A stretch of 64,000 bases of DNA from positions 11,874-75,873 of the forward strand of contig CAKRDZ010000013.1 in NCBI GenBank assembly GCA_934316845.1, in the 5' to 3' direction. The translations under genes and the position numbers were made by a program. Below the pieces are notes generated by a model. The model worked only from the letters and a program-made list of their open reading frames with translations. It did no database searches and was not told the DNA's origin. The stretch's first letter is position 1, and each line of letters opens with the position of its first letter. This document shows positions 43,376 to 52,025 of the stretch, piece by piece. The DNA comes from an uncultured Eubacterium sp. (lineage in GTDB: Bacteria > Bacillota > Clostridia > Lachnospirales > Lachnospiraceae).

Positions 43376-44848
43376 GTGAAAAAAATATTTTGGAGAGTAG
43401 GTCTTTGTTTTGTCGTTACGCTGCTGATCATGACGGCGATCTCTGGCTTGATATTTACAAAATTTAACAGGCACAATGTCATGAATGTGTACAAGGATGA
43501 GCTAAAAAGCCTTGCACAGAGCGTATCCAAGCGGATCACGGAGACAATGGCGCACGGAACCACGGACGGGATCGAGGAATATCTTCTGGCGATCGATGAT
43601 TTTGGTGTGTTTCAAAATACGGATATCTGGATTCTGGCAAATGATAAGGTGGACGAGCCGCTTAGTGATAGTTTTGTCAATGCCGATATGAACACGATCG
43701 CTGCGCAGAGTGACACACGTACTAAGGCGCTGATCGCGGCCGCCTGCGAGGGAAAGACGCGGAGTTTCAGCGATTATGACCAGATTTATGAGATGGATAT
43801 GATGCATGTCGCAGCGCCGGTTAAAAATGTGCAGGGGGAAAATGCCGGCGTCGTTCTTGTCAATGGCGAGATGGATTATCGTGAGCGGTCGATCGGACAG
43901 TATCAGAATTATATGGCATTGAGTGTTATCGTTGCGCTCGTTGTCGCGCTCAGCGTGTCGGCGTTTTTCTCGCGCCAGCTTGTGCGCCCGATCATCCGGA
44001 TCAAGGAGATCGCGCTTCGCATGGCAGCCGGTGAATACGCCCAGCAGACAGGCATTCAGCGAAAAGACGAACTGGGACTTCTGGCAGACAGTATGGATGT
44101 TTTGTCGGAAAAACTGGTCGATGCCGAGGAATTCCGAGAAAATCTGGAGCAGAACCGCCGGGATTTCTTTTCCAATGTTTCCCATGAACTTCGTACGCCG
44201 ATCACGGTCGTAAAAGGGTACGCGGAGACGCTGGCAGACGGTTATGTAGAGGATCCGGCGAAGCAGCAGGAATATTATGGGAGAATCCGCAAAGAATGTG
44301 CAGGCATGGAGCGTCTTGTCGCCGATCTTCTGATCCTGTCAAAGATGCAGAATCCGGATTTTGAGATGAACGTTGAGGTGCTTAATATCATCGCCGTTAT
44401 GCAGGACGTCATGCGCAGTATGCGTGTTATGTGCGCGGAGCGGAAAATTACGACAGATCTGCAGTATAATGACGAATGTTCCCTGATCGAGGGGGACTAC
44501 GACCGCATCCGCCAGCTCTTTTTGATCTTGCTGCAAAATGCCGTTAAATATGCGGACGAAGAGACGGAGATCACGATACAGATACACCGCGAGGGCGGCA
44601 GACTGCTTGTCAGCATGGAAGATACCGGGATTGCGATTCCGAAAGAAGAGTGGGAAAACGTATTTGAAAAATTTTACCGTGCCAGCAATCACGGAAATAA
44701 AGATGGTTCCGGACTGGGTCTGATGGTTGCCAAACACATTGTAGCGAGACATTTTGGAAAAATCTGGGTGACGAGTGACGAAGTGAAAAAAACCTGCTTT
44801 TTTATCGAGTTTCCGGAGTGCAGCGAGGAAACCCTAAAAGAACTATAA
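43376..44848 (+). CDS. HAMP-containing sensor histidine kinase
   Basis: A 490-residue kinase starting at GTG 43376 after AGGGGAA. Helix 1 (about 7-27) and helix 2 (about 178-200) bound an external sensor of about 150 residues. HAMP follows (to about 255). HisKA has His270 in FSNVSHELRTPITVVKGYAE. The ATPase domain has LLQNAVKYA, EDTGIAIPKEEWENVFEKFY and GSGLGLMVAKHI. It pairs with the upstream response regulator. Signal unknown. Confidence 0.95.
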   Translation: MKKIFWRVGLCFVVTLLIMTAISGLIFTKFNRHNVMNVYKDELKSLAQSVSKRITETMAHGTTDGIEEYLLAIDDFGVFQNTDIWILANDKVDEPLSDSFVNADMNTIAAQSDTRTKALIAAACEGKTRSFSDYDQIYEMDMMHVAAPVKNVQGENAGVVLVNGEMDYRERSIGQYQNYMALSVIVALVVALSVSAFFSRQLVRPIIRIKEIALRMAAGEYAQQTGIQRKDELGLLADSMDVLSEKLVDAEEFRENLEQNRRDFFSNVSHELRTPITVVKGYAETLADGYVEDPAKQQEYYGRIRKECAGMERLVADLLILSKMQNPDFEMNVEVLNIIAVMQDVMRSMRVMCAERKITTDLQYNDECSLIEGDYDRIRQLFLILLQNAVKYADEETEITIQIHREGGRLLVSMEDTGIAIPKEEWENVFEKFYRASNHGNKDGSGLGLMVAKHIVARHFGKIWVTSDEVKKTCFFIEFPECSEETLKEL

Positions 44849-44927
44849 CGAAATCATGAAAAAAAGCGGAAATTGATTGTTAAATACTAGACAATCTCCT
44901 TTATTTATGTTATTCTGAACTTGTTAT

Positions 44928-44944
44928 TGAGAATCATTTATAAT
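44928..44944 (+). promoter_or_regulatory. Fur-box-like site over a -10 box
   Basis: TGAGAATCATTTATA (44928-44942) has a left half 6/7 and a right half 4/7 identical to the TGATAAT-n-ATTATCA Fur/PerR consensus. It overlaps TATAAT (44939-44944). No good -35 box is present at the right distance, so the promoter call is weak. Confidence 0.35.
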
Positions 44945-44948
44945 TAAG

Positions 44949-45008
44949 GTAACTATTCAGGATTGAAGTGTTCGAAATGCGAATGGGGCGGAGGTCCTGA
45001 ATAGTTTA
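44949..45008. mobile_element. MITE-like element, copy E (60 bp, worn)
   Basis: GTAACTATTCAGGAT starts it. The core GAAGTGTTCGAAATGCGAATG and CCTGAATAGTT come from the right half of the long copies. The last two bases of the end have changed (TA for AC), and no clear target duplication is left. It lies between the candidate promoter and the hydrogenase ribosome site, so it would be transcribed as 5' UTR hairpin. Confidence 0.7.
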
Positions 45009-45031
45009 AAAGGATGAAATGGAGGAGAAAC

Positions 45032-46537
45032 ATGAGAGGTATTGAGACCCCGATTACAAAAATTCGTCGTCAGGTATTTACGGAAGTAGCAAAAGTTGCA
45101 TTTGAATCAGACAATATTAATGATGATATTGAAGCGATTCCATACCGCATCACACCATCGGATGTACCTTTATACCGCGACAGCATTTACCGCGAGCGTG
45201 CAATCGCAGGAGAGAGAGTGCGTCTGGCTATGGGTATGTCTCTTCGACCGGAAAGTCAGCCGGTACATATTACCAGCGGATTGAATGAAAGTAACATTTC
45301 AGATAAATATTATGAGCCACCGTTGATGCAGGTAATTCCATCAGCCTGTGCGGCTTGTGAAGAAAGTGGTTATGAAGTGAGCAACCAATGCCGTGGCTGT
45401 GTGGCGCATCCATGTCAGGAAGTATGTCCGCGCGGTGCGATCTCCATGGTAAACGGACGCTCTTATATTGATAAAGAAAAATGTATCAAATGTGGAAAAT
45501 GTAAGGCAATCTGCCCTTACGATGCCATTGCGAAAAAACAGAGACCGTGTGCGGTGGCATGTGGTGTGAAAGCCATTTCCAGCGACGAGCACGGACGTGC
45601 GCACATCAATGATGAGGTCTGCGTAAAATGCGGTCAGTGTATGGTAAACTGTCCATTTGGTGCAATCGCAGACAAATCACAGATTTTCCAGCTGATCCAG
45701 GCAATGAAAAAAGGAGACGAAGTTATCGTGGAACTGGCACCGGCGGTGATCGGCCAGTTTGGTACGGATGTCCGCCTCTGGAAGATCAAAGCAGCATTGA
45801 AAGAAATTGGTTTTGCGGAAGTTTACGAGGTGGCACTTGGTGCTGATATCGGAGCGATCACAGAGGCAAGACATTATGTACATGAAGTAACAACAGGAAA
45901 ACTTCCGTTTTTGCTGACTTCCTGCTGTCCGGCATGGTCGGTTCTTGCGAAAAGAACACTTCCGGAAGAGATGGTAGAGTCGGTATCCAGCGCGTTGACA
46001 CCGATGGTTGCGACAGCGCGTTCCATCAAGCAGAAACATCCAAATTCACGCGTTGTATTTGTTGGCCCGTGTGCTGCGAAAAAACTGGAGGCTTCCCGTG
46101 AATCGGTACGAAGCGATGTAGACTTCGTTATTACTTTTGAAGAACTTGCCTGCATCTTTGAAGCCAAAGGCATTGATATGGAGACTTACGAATGCGAAGA
46201 GCCAATTCACGATGCGACAGGAGCCGGACGTGGATATGCGGTTTCCGGCGGTGTTTCCAAAGCCATTGAGGATTGTATTAATGAGTATTATCCGGGAACG
46301 GACGTACTCATCGAGCATGTCGAGGGACTCAGCGAATGCCAGAAAATGCTTCTTTTGGCGAAAGCCGGAAAGAAAGACGGCTGTCTGATCGAAGGAATGG
46401 GCTGTCCTGGCGGCTGTGTTGCCGGAGCAGGAACCAATATCCCGGTTGTTAAGGGCGCACAGGCGGTTCGTAAGTTTGTGAAAGATTCGACAAAGCCACT
46501 TCCACCAAAAGAATATTCAGAGATTGAACTGCCGTAA
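45032..46537 (+). CDS. [FeFe] hydrogenase, group B-like, monomeric
   Basis: Start at ATG 45032 after GGAGGAG; the in-frame ATG 45014 includes that site. The 501 residues have an N-terminal Cys-rich segment (CAACEE; CRGCVAHPCQEVCP), two ferredoxin-type [4Fe-4S] sites (CIKCGKCKAICP; CVKCGQCMVNCP), and the H-cluster domain. Its three motifs are TSCCPAW (296-302), GPCAAKK (345-351) and GMGCPGGC (455-462). The last two differ from group A (MPCTAKK, MACPGGC) and fit group B. It would use ferredoxin-type electrons. The maturases HydEFG are not in the window. A terminator follows. Confidence 0.9.
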   Translation: MRGIETPITKIRRQVFTEVAKVAFESDNINDDIEAIPYRITPSDVPLYRDSIYRERAIAGERVRLAMGMSLRPESQPVHITSGLNESNISDKYYEPPLMQVIPSACAACEESGYEVSNQCRGCVAHPCQEVCPRGAISMVNGRSYIDKEKCIKCGKCKAICPYDAIAKKQRPCAVACGVKAISSDEHGRAHINDEVCVKCGQCMVNCPFGAIADKSQIFQLIQAMKKGDEVIVELAPAVIGQFGTDVRLWKIKAALKEIGFAEVYEVALGADIGAITEARHYVHEVTTGKLPFLLTSCCPAWSVLAKRTLPEEMVESVSSALTPMVATARSIKQKHPNSRVVFVGPCAAKKLEASRESVRSDVDFVITFEELACIFEAKGIDMETYECEEPIHDATGAGRGYAVSGGVSKAIEDCINEYYPGTDVLIEHVEGLSECQKMLLLAKAGKKDGCLIEGMGCPGGCVAGAGTNIPVVKGAQAVRKFVKDSTKPLPPKEYSEIELP

Positions 46538-46558
46538 AAAAGGCATGAGATATGAGAA

Positions 46559-46593
46559 AGAGACGGTTTCCCGAAAGAAACGGTCTCTTTTTT
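46559..46593 (+). terminator. Terminator after the hydrogenase gene
   Basis: AGAGACGGTTTC (46559-46570) pairs with GAAACGGTCTCT (46577-46588) with one mismatch, followed by TTTTTT. Confidence 0.8.
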
Positions 46594-46625
46594 CTGTCCG
46601 GACGTTGAAGTGCCGTAAAAATCAT

Positions 46626-46654
46626 TTTACAAAATCCACTTACATAGGTATAAT
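46626..46654 (+). promoter_or_regulatory. Promoter of the O-antigen-ligase-like gene
   Basis: TTTACA (46626-46631), 17 bases, TATAAT (46649-46654). Confidence 0.7.
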
Positions 46655-46680
46655 GAGGATAGCGAAATCAATGAAGGGAA

Positions 46681-48540
46681 ATGGAAACAATGCGAACAAA
46701 AAATCAAAATATCATAGGAGCCATACTGGTAGTGCTGGTAATGTGTCTGGTGCCTCTGGTGGTGTCGGCATATCAGTACGAAACCGGACTTAGTCAGTAT
46801 GCGTGGTTTTCCAAATCAACGTCAGGATATGACTTCTTTTTGTTTTGGAAAGGCCAGCTTCTTATGCTGCTTTGCGCCCTGATGGCATTTTATGTGGCAG
46901 CCAAATGTCTGCTTGTAAAAGATGGGATGCCGGACAGTAAATTGGAAAAAAAATACATTATTCCGCTGGGATTGTATTTTGTAATGGCATTTGAATCCAC
47001 GATTTTTTCCGAGCATACCGATGCTGCTGTGCGGGGGGGCTACGAGCAGTGGGAAGGCATGCTTATCCTGGGGGCATATATCGTTGTGCTCTTTCTGGCC
47101 TACTGGATCGTGCGGGGGAGACTGGAGATCCGCATTGTGGCGTATGGACTTCTTGCCGGTGTATCTGTGATGGCGCTTATTGGGGGGATGCAGGCATTTG
47201 GCCATGATTTTTTCCGAACCGGCGCAGGAAAAGTCCTGATGAACCTTATGTTAGAGCAAAAACTAAACTTTTCGTTTAATTTTGAAGTGGGACGCGTTTA
47301 TGCGACGCTGTACAATCCCAATTATGTCGGATCGTATGTGGCGCTTGTGCTGCCGGTCATTCTCTCTTTAATTTCCAAAAACAGGAAACCGGGAGCTGTG
47401 TTTGTAAGTCTGGTGTCAGCGATTACATCCATTCTTCTGGTTGTGATGTTGTTTGGTTCGCAGTCCTTGACGGGCTGTATCGGCGTAGCGGCAAGCCTTG
47501 TGCTGTTTTTGATCCTGATGATTCCGAACATGAAAAAGAAGCCGCTGCCCTTTGTGATCGGCGGTGTGCTCTGCGTAGCACTGTGCGCTGTGCTGGTGTA
47601 CCAATACCGGCCGTTGTTTGAGTACGGCATCAACAAAATATTTCATCCGGCAGCGAATAATCAGGTGATCCGAAGCATGGAGGGAAAAGATGGTACATTG
47701 ATAATAACGATGGACGACGGGGATGTTTTGAACTTAAAGGTAAATATTGCGGAAGGAGAATACCGCTATGAGGCAGTCGATGCCGCGGGGAAAACGTATA
47801 ATTTATATGAAGATGAGACGGCAAAACGCATGAAATTTTCCGAAAAAAAATATCAGACGATCGAAATTGAGGAAAAAAAGATTGAATCCAAAGAACAGAC
47901 ATACAATGGATTTGTCATTTACACACCGTCCAATGGACGGAGTTATACGATCGCGATGCAGGGAGAAAAATACGAGGAGATGGGTGTGAATCAGACCGAA
48001 TACCGGATCGTGACCCCATTTTATAAACTCGATCAGCTGCGCCATATCGATACATTTGGATTTGAAAACAACCTGCATTTTGGAAGCCGCCGCGGATATA
48101 TCTGGTCAAGAACCCTGCCGCTTCTGAAAAAACACATTGTGCAGGGATCCGGGCCGAATACATTTATCTATACTTTCCCGAACGATGATTATGTAGGACT
48201 GGTAAATGTTGGATATGGCGGATCGCTTGTGACAAAACCGCACAATATGTTTTTGCAGACTGCCATCCAGACCGGAGGAATTTCATTATTGGCATTTTTG
48301 GCAATTTTTGTCATTTATCTCATAGAGGGATTCCACTTGTATTTTCGAAAAACAGAGTACCATTCTTCTGAAATTTTCGGAATCGGAATCCTGCTTGGTA
48401 CGTTTGGATATCTGGTGACCGGGCTTGCCAACGATTCTACGGTGTGCGTGGCACCGGTCTACTGGTGCCTGCTTGGAGTCGGGATGGCGGTAAACCGGTA
48501 CAATCGAAGGAAGACGCAGAAGAAAGAGGCAGACAAATGA
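46681..48540 (+). CDS. O-antigen ligase (WaaL/Wzy_C)-like membrane protein
   Basis: A 619-residue polytopic protein with about ten helices. NPNYVGSYVALVLPVIL is the N-P-N-x-x-G motif of the Wzy_C family. A large external loop (about residues 325-475) precedes the final helices; it contains RRGYIWSRTLPLLKKHIVQG and later GLVNVGYGGSLVTKPHNMFL, whose Lys-Pro-His-Asn matches ligase loop motifs. Such enzymes join or polymerise glycans on lipid carriers outside the membrane. The second ATG (46690) has better spacing to GAAGGG than the first. It overlaps the next gene by 4 bp. Confidence 0.85.
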   Translation: METMRTKNQNIIGAILVVLVMCLVPLVVSAYQYETGLSQYAWFSKSTSGYDFFLFWKGQLLMLLCALMAFYVAAKCLLVKDGMPDSKLEKKYIIPLGLYFVMAFESTIFSEHTDAAVRGGYEQWEGMLILGAYIVVLFLAYWIVRGRLEIRIVAYGLLAGVSVMALIGGMQAFGHDFFRTGAGKVLMNLMLEQKLNFSFNFEVGRVYATLYNPNYVGSYVALVLPVILSLISKNRKPGAVFVSLVSAITSILLVVMLFGSQSLTGCIGVAASLVLFLILMIPNMKKKPLPFVIGGVLCVALCAVLVYQYRPLFEYGINKIFHPAANNQVIRSMEGKDGTLIITMDDGDVLNLKVNIAEGEYRYEAVDAAGKTYNLYEDETAKRMKFSEKKYQTIEIEEKKIESKEQTYNGFVIYTPSNGRSYTIAMQGEKYEEMGVNQTEYRIVTPFYKLDQLRHIDTFGFENNLHFGSRRGYIWSRTLPLLKKHIVQGSGPNTFIYTFPNDDYVGLVNVGYGGSLVTKPHNMFLQTAIQTGGISLLAFLAIFVIYLIEGFHLYFRKTEYHSSEIFGIGILLGTFGYLVTGLANDSTVCVAPVYWCLLGVGMAVNRYNRRKTQKKEADK

Positions 48541-50288
48541 AAAAAATAGTATTAACAGCAATCAATGCAAAGTATATTCATTCCAATCTGGCAGTGTATT
48601 CCCTGAAGGCAAATGCCGGAAAATATGAGAAAGAGATTGAACTGGCAGAGTATACGATCAATCATCAGAAAGAAGATATTCTTGCCGGGATTTATATGAA
48701 AAAGCCGGATATCGTGGGATTTTCATGTTATATCTGGAACATCGAATACATTCTTGATGTCGCCGAAAATCTCAAAAAAATATGTCCGCAGGTGAAAATC
48801 ATCTTCGGAGGGCCGGAAGTCTCGTATGATGCAGAAAAAGTACTGGAAAAATATTACTTTGTTGACCTCGTGATGGTAGGCGAGGGAGAAGTGACATTTC
48901 GCGAATATGCGGCTTATGCGCAGGGCGAAAGCGAGACAGAACTTGCGGATATTGCGGGGCTTTGCTATCGCGGGGAGGATGGAAAGGCAGTATTTACTGA
49001 GCCGCGTAAGCCGATGAAAATGGATGACCTTGTATTTCCGTACCGGGAACTGGATCAGATGGAAAACCGGATCATTTATTATGAGACGATCCGCGGCTGT
49101 CCATTTTCCTGCAGTTACTGTCTGTCCTCTATCGATAAGACTGTGCGGCTCCGTTCCCTTGATCTCGTGTTTGGTGAATTGGACTTTTTCCTGAAAAACC
49201 GCGTCAAACAGGTAAAATTTGTCGATCGCACATTTAACTGCAATCACGACCATGCTTACAAAATTTGGAAATATATTAAGGAACACGATAACGGGGTGAC
49301 AAATTTTCATTTTGAAATTGGCGGGGATCTGCTGCGCGAAGAGGATTTTGAACTTTTCAAAGAGTTTCGTCCCGGCCTCATTCAGTTTGAGATTGGAGTG
49401 CAGTCAACCAATCTGTCAACGATCGAGGCAATCCGGCGGAAGATGGATCTGACGGAACTGGCAGAACATGTGGCGCGTGTGCGGAGCGGCGAAAATATCC
49501 ATCAGCACCTTGACCTTATCGCGGGACTGCCGCATGAGGATTTTGCGTCATTTCACAAATCGTTTAATGATGTGTACCGGATGCGCCCGGATCAGTTTCA
49601 GCTTGGATTTTTGAAAGTGCTGAAAGGATCGTATATGGAGGAAGTTAAAGAGGAATATGAGATCCGTTACCGGAGCCGGCCGCCCTATGAAGTGTTGACA
49701 ACCAAATGGCTGTCGTATGGCGATGTGCTGCGTCTGAAACGCGTCGAAGAGATGGTTGAAGTGCATTATAACAGTTTTCAGTTTCAGGCAACGATGCTGG
49801 CGCTTGGCAGTTTTTATCCCGATGCGTTTGAGATGTATGAAGCGATGGGGGATTTTTACGAAAAGAAGGGCTGTTTTGGCCTGAAACACAGCCGGATCGC
49901 AAGGTATGAGATCTTGTGGGAATTTATCTGTGAAGCCGGCTTGTCCGAAGAGGCACAAGGCATTTTGCGTGAGACGTTGTCATATGATATGTATGCGAGA
50001 GATTATGTGAAAAATCCGCCGGCGTTTGTACTGCCGAGATCCCATGAGTACCAGCAGAAGGTTCGTGAGTTTCTGGCGCAGGAAAGCGAGCACCCCGCCG
50101 TGCTTTCCGGCTATGAGAAATATCAGCCGAAACAGCTGTTTAATATGATCTATATGCAGCAGTTTACCGTAGATATTCCGGAATTGCTAAAAAATGGCAA
50201 AATCAGCCACTGTGGTGCGTATTCGCTTTTGTTTGATTACCAAAAAAGAAATCCGCTTACCCATAGCGCTGAGGTGATACGGGTTTGA
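48537..50288 (+). CDS. B12-binding-domain radical SAM protein (DUF4080-type)
   Basis: ATG 48537 overlaps the upstream TGA. The 583 residues start with a B12-binding-like Rossmann domain (about 1-140: IVGFSCYIWNIEYIL; KIIFGGPEVSYD). The radical SAM core starts at about 185 with TIRGCPFSCSYCLSSIDK, the CxxxCxxC cluster site. The C-terminal 180 residues fit DUF4080. The canonical DxHxxG for base-off cobalamin is not seen, as in many members. Reaction unknown; methylation or C-C chemistry is usual in the class. A link with the ligase-like gene is given only by the overlap. Confidence 0.88.
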   Translation: MKKIVLTAINAKYIHSNLAVYSLKANAGKYEKEIELAEYTINHQKEDILAGIYMKKPDIVGFSCYIWNIEYILDVAENLKKICPQVKIIFGGPEVSYDAEKVLEKYYFVDLVMVGEGEVTFREYAAYAQGESETELADIAGLCYRGEDGKAVFTEPRKPMKMDDLVFPYRELDQMENRIIYYETIRGCPFSCSYCLSSIDKTVRLRSLDLVFGELDFFLKNRVKQVKFVDRTFNCNHDHAYKIWKYIKEHDNGVTNFHFEIGGDLLREEDFELFKEFRPGLIQFEIGVQSTNLSTIEAIRRKMDLTELAEHVARVRSGENIHQHLDLIAGLPHEDFASFHKSFNDVYRMRPDQFQLGFLKVLKGSYMEEVKEEYEIRYRSRPPYEVLTTKWLSYGDVLRLKRVEEMVEVHYNSFQFQATMLALGSFYPDAFEMYEAMGDFYEKKGCFGLKHSRIARYEILWEFICEAGLSEEAQGILRETLSYDMYARDYVKNPPAFVLPRSHEYQQKVREFLAQESEHPAVLSGYEKYQPKQLFNMIYMQQFTVDIPELLKNGKISHCGAYSLLFDYQKRNPLTHSAEVIRV

Positions 50289-50442
50289 TGAGCAGGAGGA
50301 CGGATCAAAGAGGGGTTGTCTGCCGGCGATTCGTATTTCGGACAAAAAATCTTAAAAATGGTGTTGTTTTTATCAGCATTTTGTGAGATACTCTTTATAG
50401 AGGGTAATTTATCATTGGGGAAAGGAAGGATAATGAGATCGG

Positions 50443-51138
50443 ATGATGAAACTAGATAACTTTTTTGTAAGTGGGGCGAACGAAGAAGCTGTTGCGGTGT
50501 TAGAAGCAGTTTTAAATAATGTAAAAGTGTATTCGCCTGTATTGGTCTACGCAAAACCGGGGCGTGGGAAGACACATTTACTGCATGAGATTTGTGACAA
50601 ATGCAAGACGGCACTTGTCGGACAAAAAGTTGCATTTACTACCGGCAGACAATTTTTGGAAGAAGTGGATCGTACGATCCGTCTGGGTGCAAAGCCAAAC
50701 CAGATTAAGATTTACGATGATGTAGACATCTTGCTTATGGATGATATCTCCGACATTTTCGGATGTAGTGAGGCAGAACATGTATTTACCAACTTGTTCT
50801 TATCTTCCATGGGTGAAAAGAAAAAACAGATCATATGTACCTCTGCTGTGCTTGCAAAAGATGGTGGAAGCAGAGAGATGATCCGCTTTTTTGACCGCGC
50901 GTGTGTTGTGCAGCTGTATGCACCGGATGAACAGCTTAAGCAGAAGGTGGTAGAGATGATGATTCAGCAGTTTTCTTTGAATGTCAATGAGGAAGCCAAG
51001 CGCTATATTATCGCACAGCCATTTTCGAGCATTAACCAGATTCTTGGTGATATGACAAAACTGGCAGCTCTCACAGAAGAGGATCAGCAGATCGATCAGC
51101 AGTTTTGCCAGAAATACCACATTGGACAGAGCCACTAA
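50443..51138 (+). CDS. DnaA-like AAA+ ATPase without a DNA-binding domain
   Basis: A 231-residue protein. YAKPGRGKTHLLHEI is Walker A in the DnaA style, DVDILLMDDISDIFG is Walker B followed by the DnaA-type helix, and the region RFFDRACVVQLYAPDE matches the sensor/arginine-finger part. It stops where DnaA would begin domain IV, so no oriC-binding helix-turn-helix is present. In length and form it resembles Hda or DnaA-domain III proteins, which are not standard in Firmicutes. ATG 50443 and 50446 are both possible. It is monocistronic with its own terminator. Confidence 0.82.
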   Translation: MMKLDNFFVSGANEEAVAVLEAVLNNVKVYSPVLVYAKPGRGKTHLLHEICDKCKTALVGQKVAFTTGRQFLEEVDRTIRLGAKPNQIKIYDDVDILLMDDISDIFGCSEAEHVFTNLFLSSMGEKKKQIICTSAVLAKDGGSREMIRFFDRACVVQLYAPDEQLKQKVVEMMIQQFSLNVNEEAKRYIIAQPFSSINQILGDMTKLAALTEEDQQIDQQFCQKYHIGQSH

Positions 51139-51170
51139 GCGTTACGAATGGTAATTTGTAAATAAAAAGG

Positions 51171-51209
51171 AATCCTTCCATCCCTGTGAAAAGGTGGAAG
51201 GATTTTTAT
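51171..51209. terminator. Bidirectional terminator
   Basis: AATCCTTCCA (51171-51180) pairs with TGGAAGGATT (51195-51204), then TTTATA. It separates the DnaA-like gene from the converging TPR-like gene. Confidence 0.8.
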
Positions 51210-51220
51210 ACCACGGGTGG

Positions 51221-51835
51221 TTACAGTGTGTCAATCTCGTGGAGCAGACTTTCTTTCCGCGCGATAGAAGAATGCTTGATCTCGTCAATGAGGCCGGATA
51301 GCAGATAAGTCTTGCTGTCTTGTTTGTAAATTTTTGCCAATGTTATATAGGCAATCCGGTTTTTGGAGTCGTAATCGAGACAAAGGCGGCAGGCCTCTGC
51401 TGCATGGGTAAGGTCACCGGCTTCCAGATAAGCTTTTCCCAGAGCGCAAAGTGTCTGCAAAAAATTTTGATAGGTTTCGTCGTAATCCGATAAAGTCTGG
51501 AAATTCCCGGTGCCGTAGGCAAGTTTCAAATCGGTGTTGCTATAATCGGAAAGGTCCAGCATTGGCATTTCGATAAGCTGGCGCAGTGCGTCAAGGTAAT
51601 GAAGGATGGTATCGTTTTTTGCTCCGTCCCACGGGATTTTTGTAGTATCCGGAGTGAAGAGCGGAAGCTGTGAAATATCCTTATTACGGGTATGATTGGC
51701 CTCTTCCTCGCGTTCCCAGAAGAGATCCGTTTCTTTTTCCTGTTGTTTGGCTGCCTTGCGCTTTTTGTAATGCATCCATGCGATAAAAATCAGGAAGCAG
51801 ACAAAAAGGGAAGGAAAACGTATTGTAGAAAACAT
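51221..51835 (-). CDS. Membrane-anchored TPR-like protein
   Basis: A 204-residue protein with one N-terminal helix (about 4-21), a basic/Glu-rich linker, and a helical C-terminal domain. LCALGKAYLEAGDLTHAAEA then CLCLDYDSKNRIAYITLAKI (as LCLDYDSKNRIAYITLAKIY) follow tetratricopeptide spacing. No partner is encoded nearby apart from the divergent 31-residue membrane protein and VanW. It may be a scaffold at the membrane. Function unknown. Confidence 0.6.
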   Translation of the reverse strand: MFSTIRFPSLFVCFLIFIAWMHYKKRKAAKQQEKETDLFWEREEEANHTRNKDISQLPLFTPDTTKIPWDGAKNDTILHYLDALRQLIEMPMLDLSDYSNTDLKLAYGTGNFQTLSDYDETYQNFLQTLCALGKAYLEAGDLTHAAEACRLCLDYDSKNRIAYITLAKIYKQDSKTYLLSGLIDEIKHSSIARKESLLHEIDTL

Positions 51836-51888
51836 GAATGTAAGTCCTTTCTTTTATCTATATTATATAATATCAGGAGGAAATAACT

Positions 51889-51984
51889 ATGCTTAGTCGT
51901 AAAAAACAGAAAATCGTCGCAGCGATCATCTGCGGAGTACTCATTGTAGCTATGCTCGCCGGCATTGTATTACCTTACGTATGA
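51889..51984 (+). CDS. 31-residue single-helix membrane protein
   Basis: AGGAGG lies 7 bases before ATG 51889. The protein begins MLSRKKQKIVAAII and continues as one hydrophobic helix, with a basic N-terminus of five Arg/Lys in the first eight residues. This is the form of DUF4044/Prli42-type small membrane proteins of Firmicutes, but the text match is not strong. The good ribosome site and the place just before the VanW gene (41 bp) support real translation. Confidence 0.65.
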   Translation: MLSRKKQKIVAAIICGVLIVAMLAGIVLPYV

Positions 51985-52025
51985 TTGTAATACTTTTTTC
52001 AATAATATGCAAGGGAGGTCTTTGA

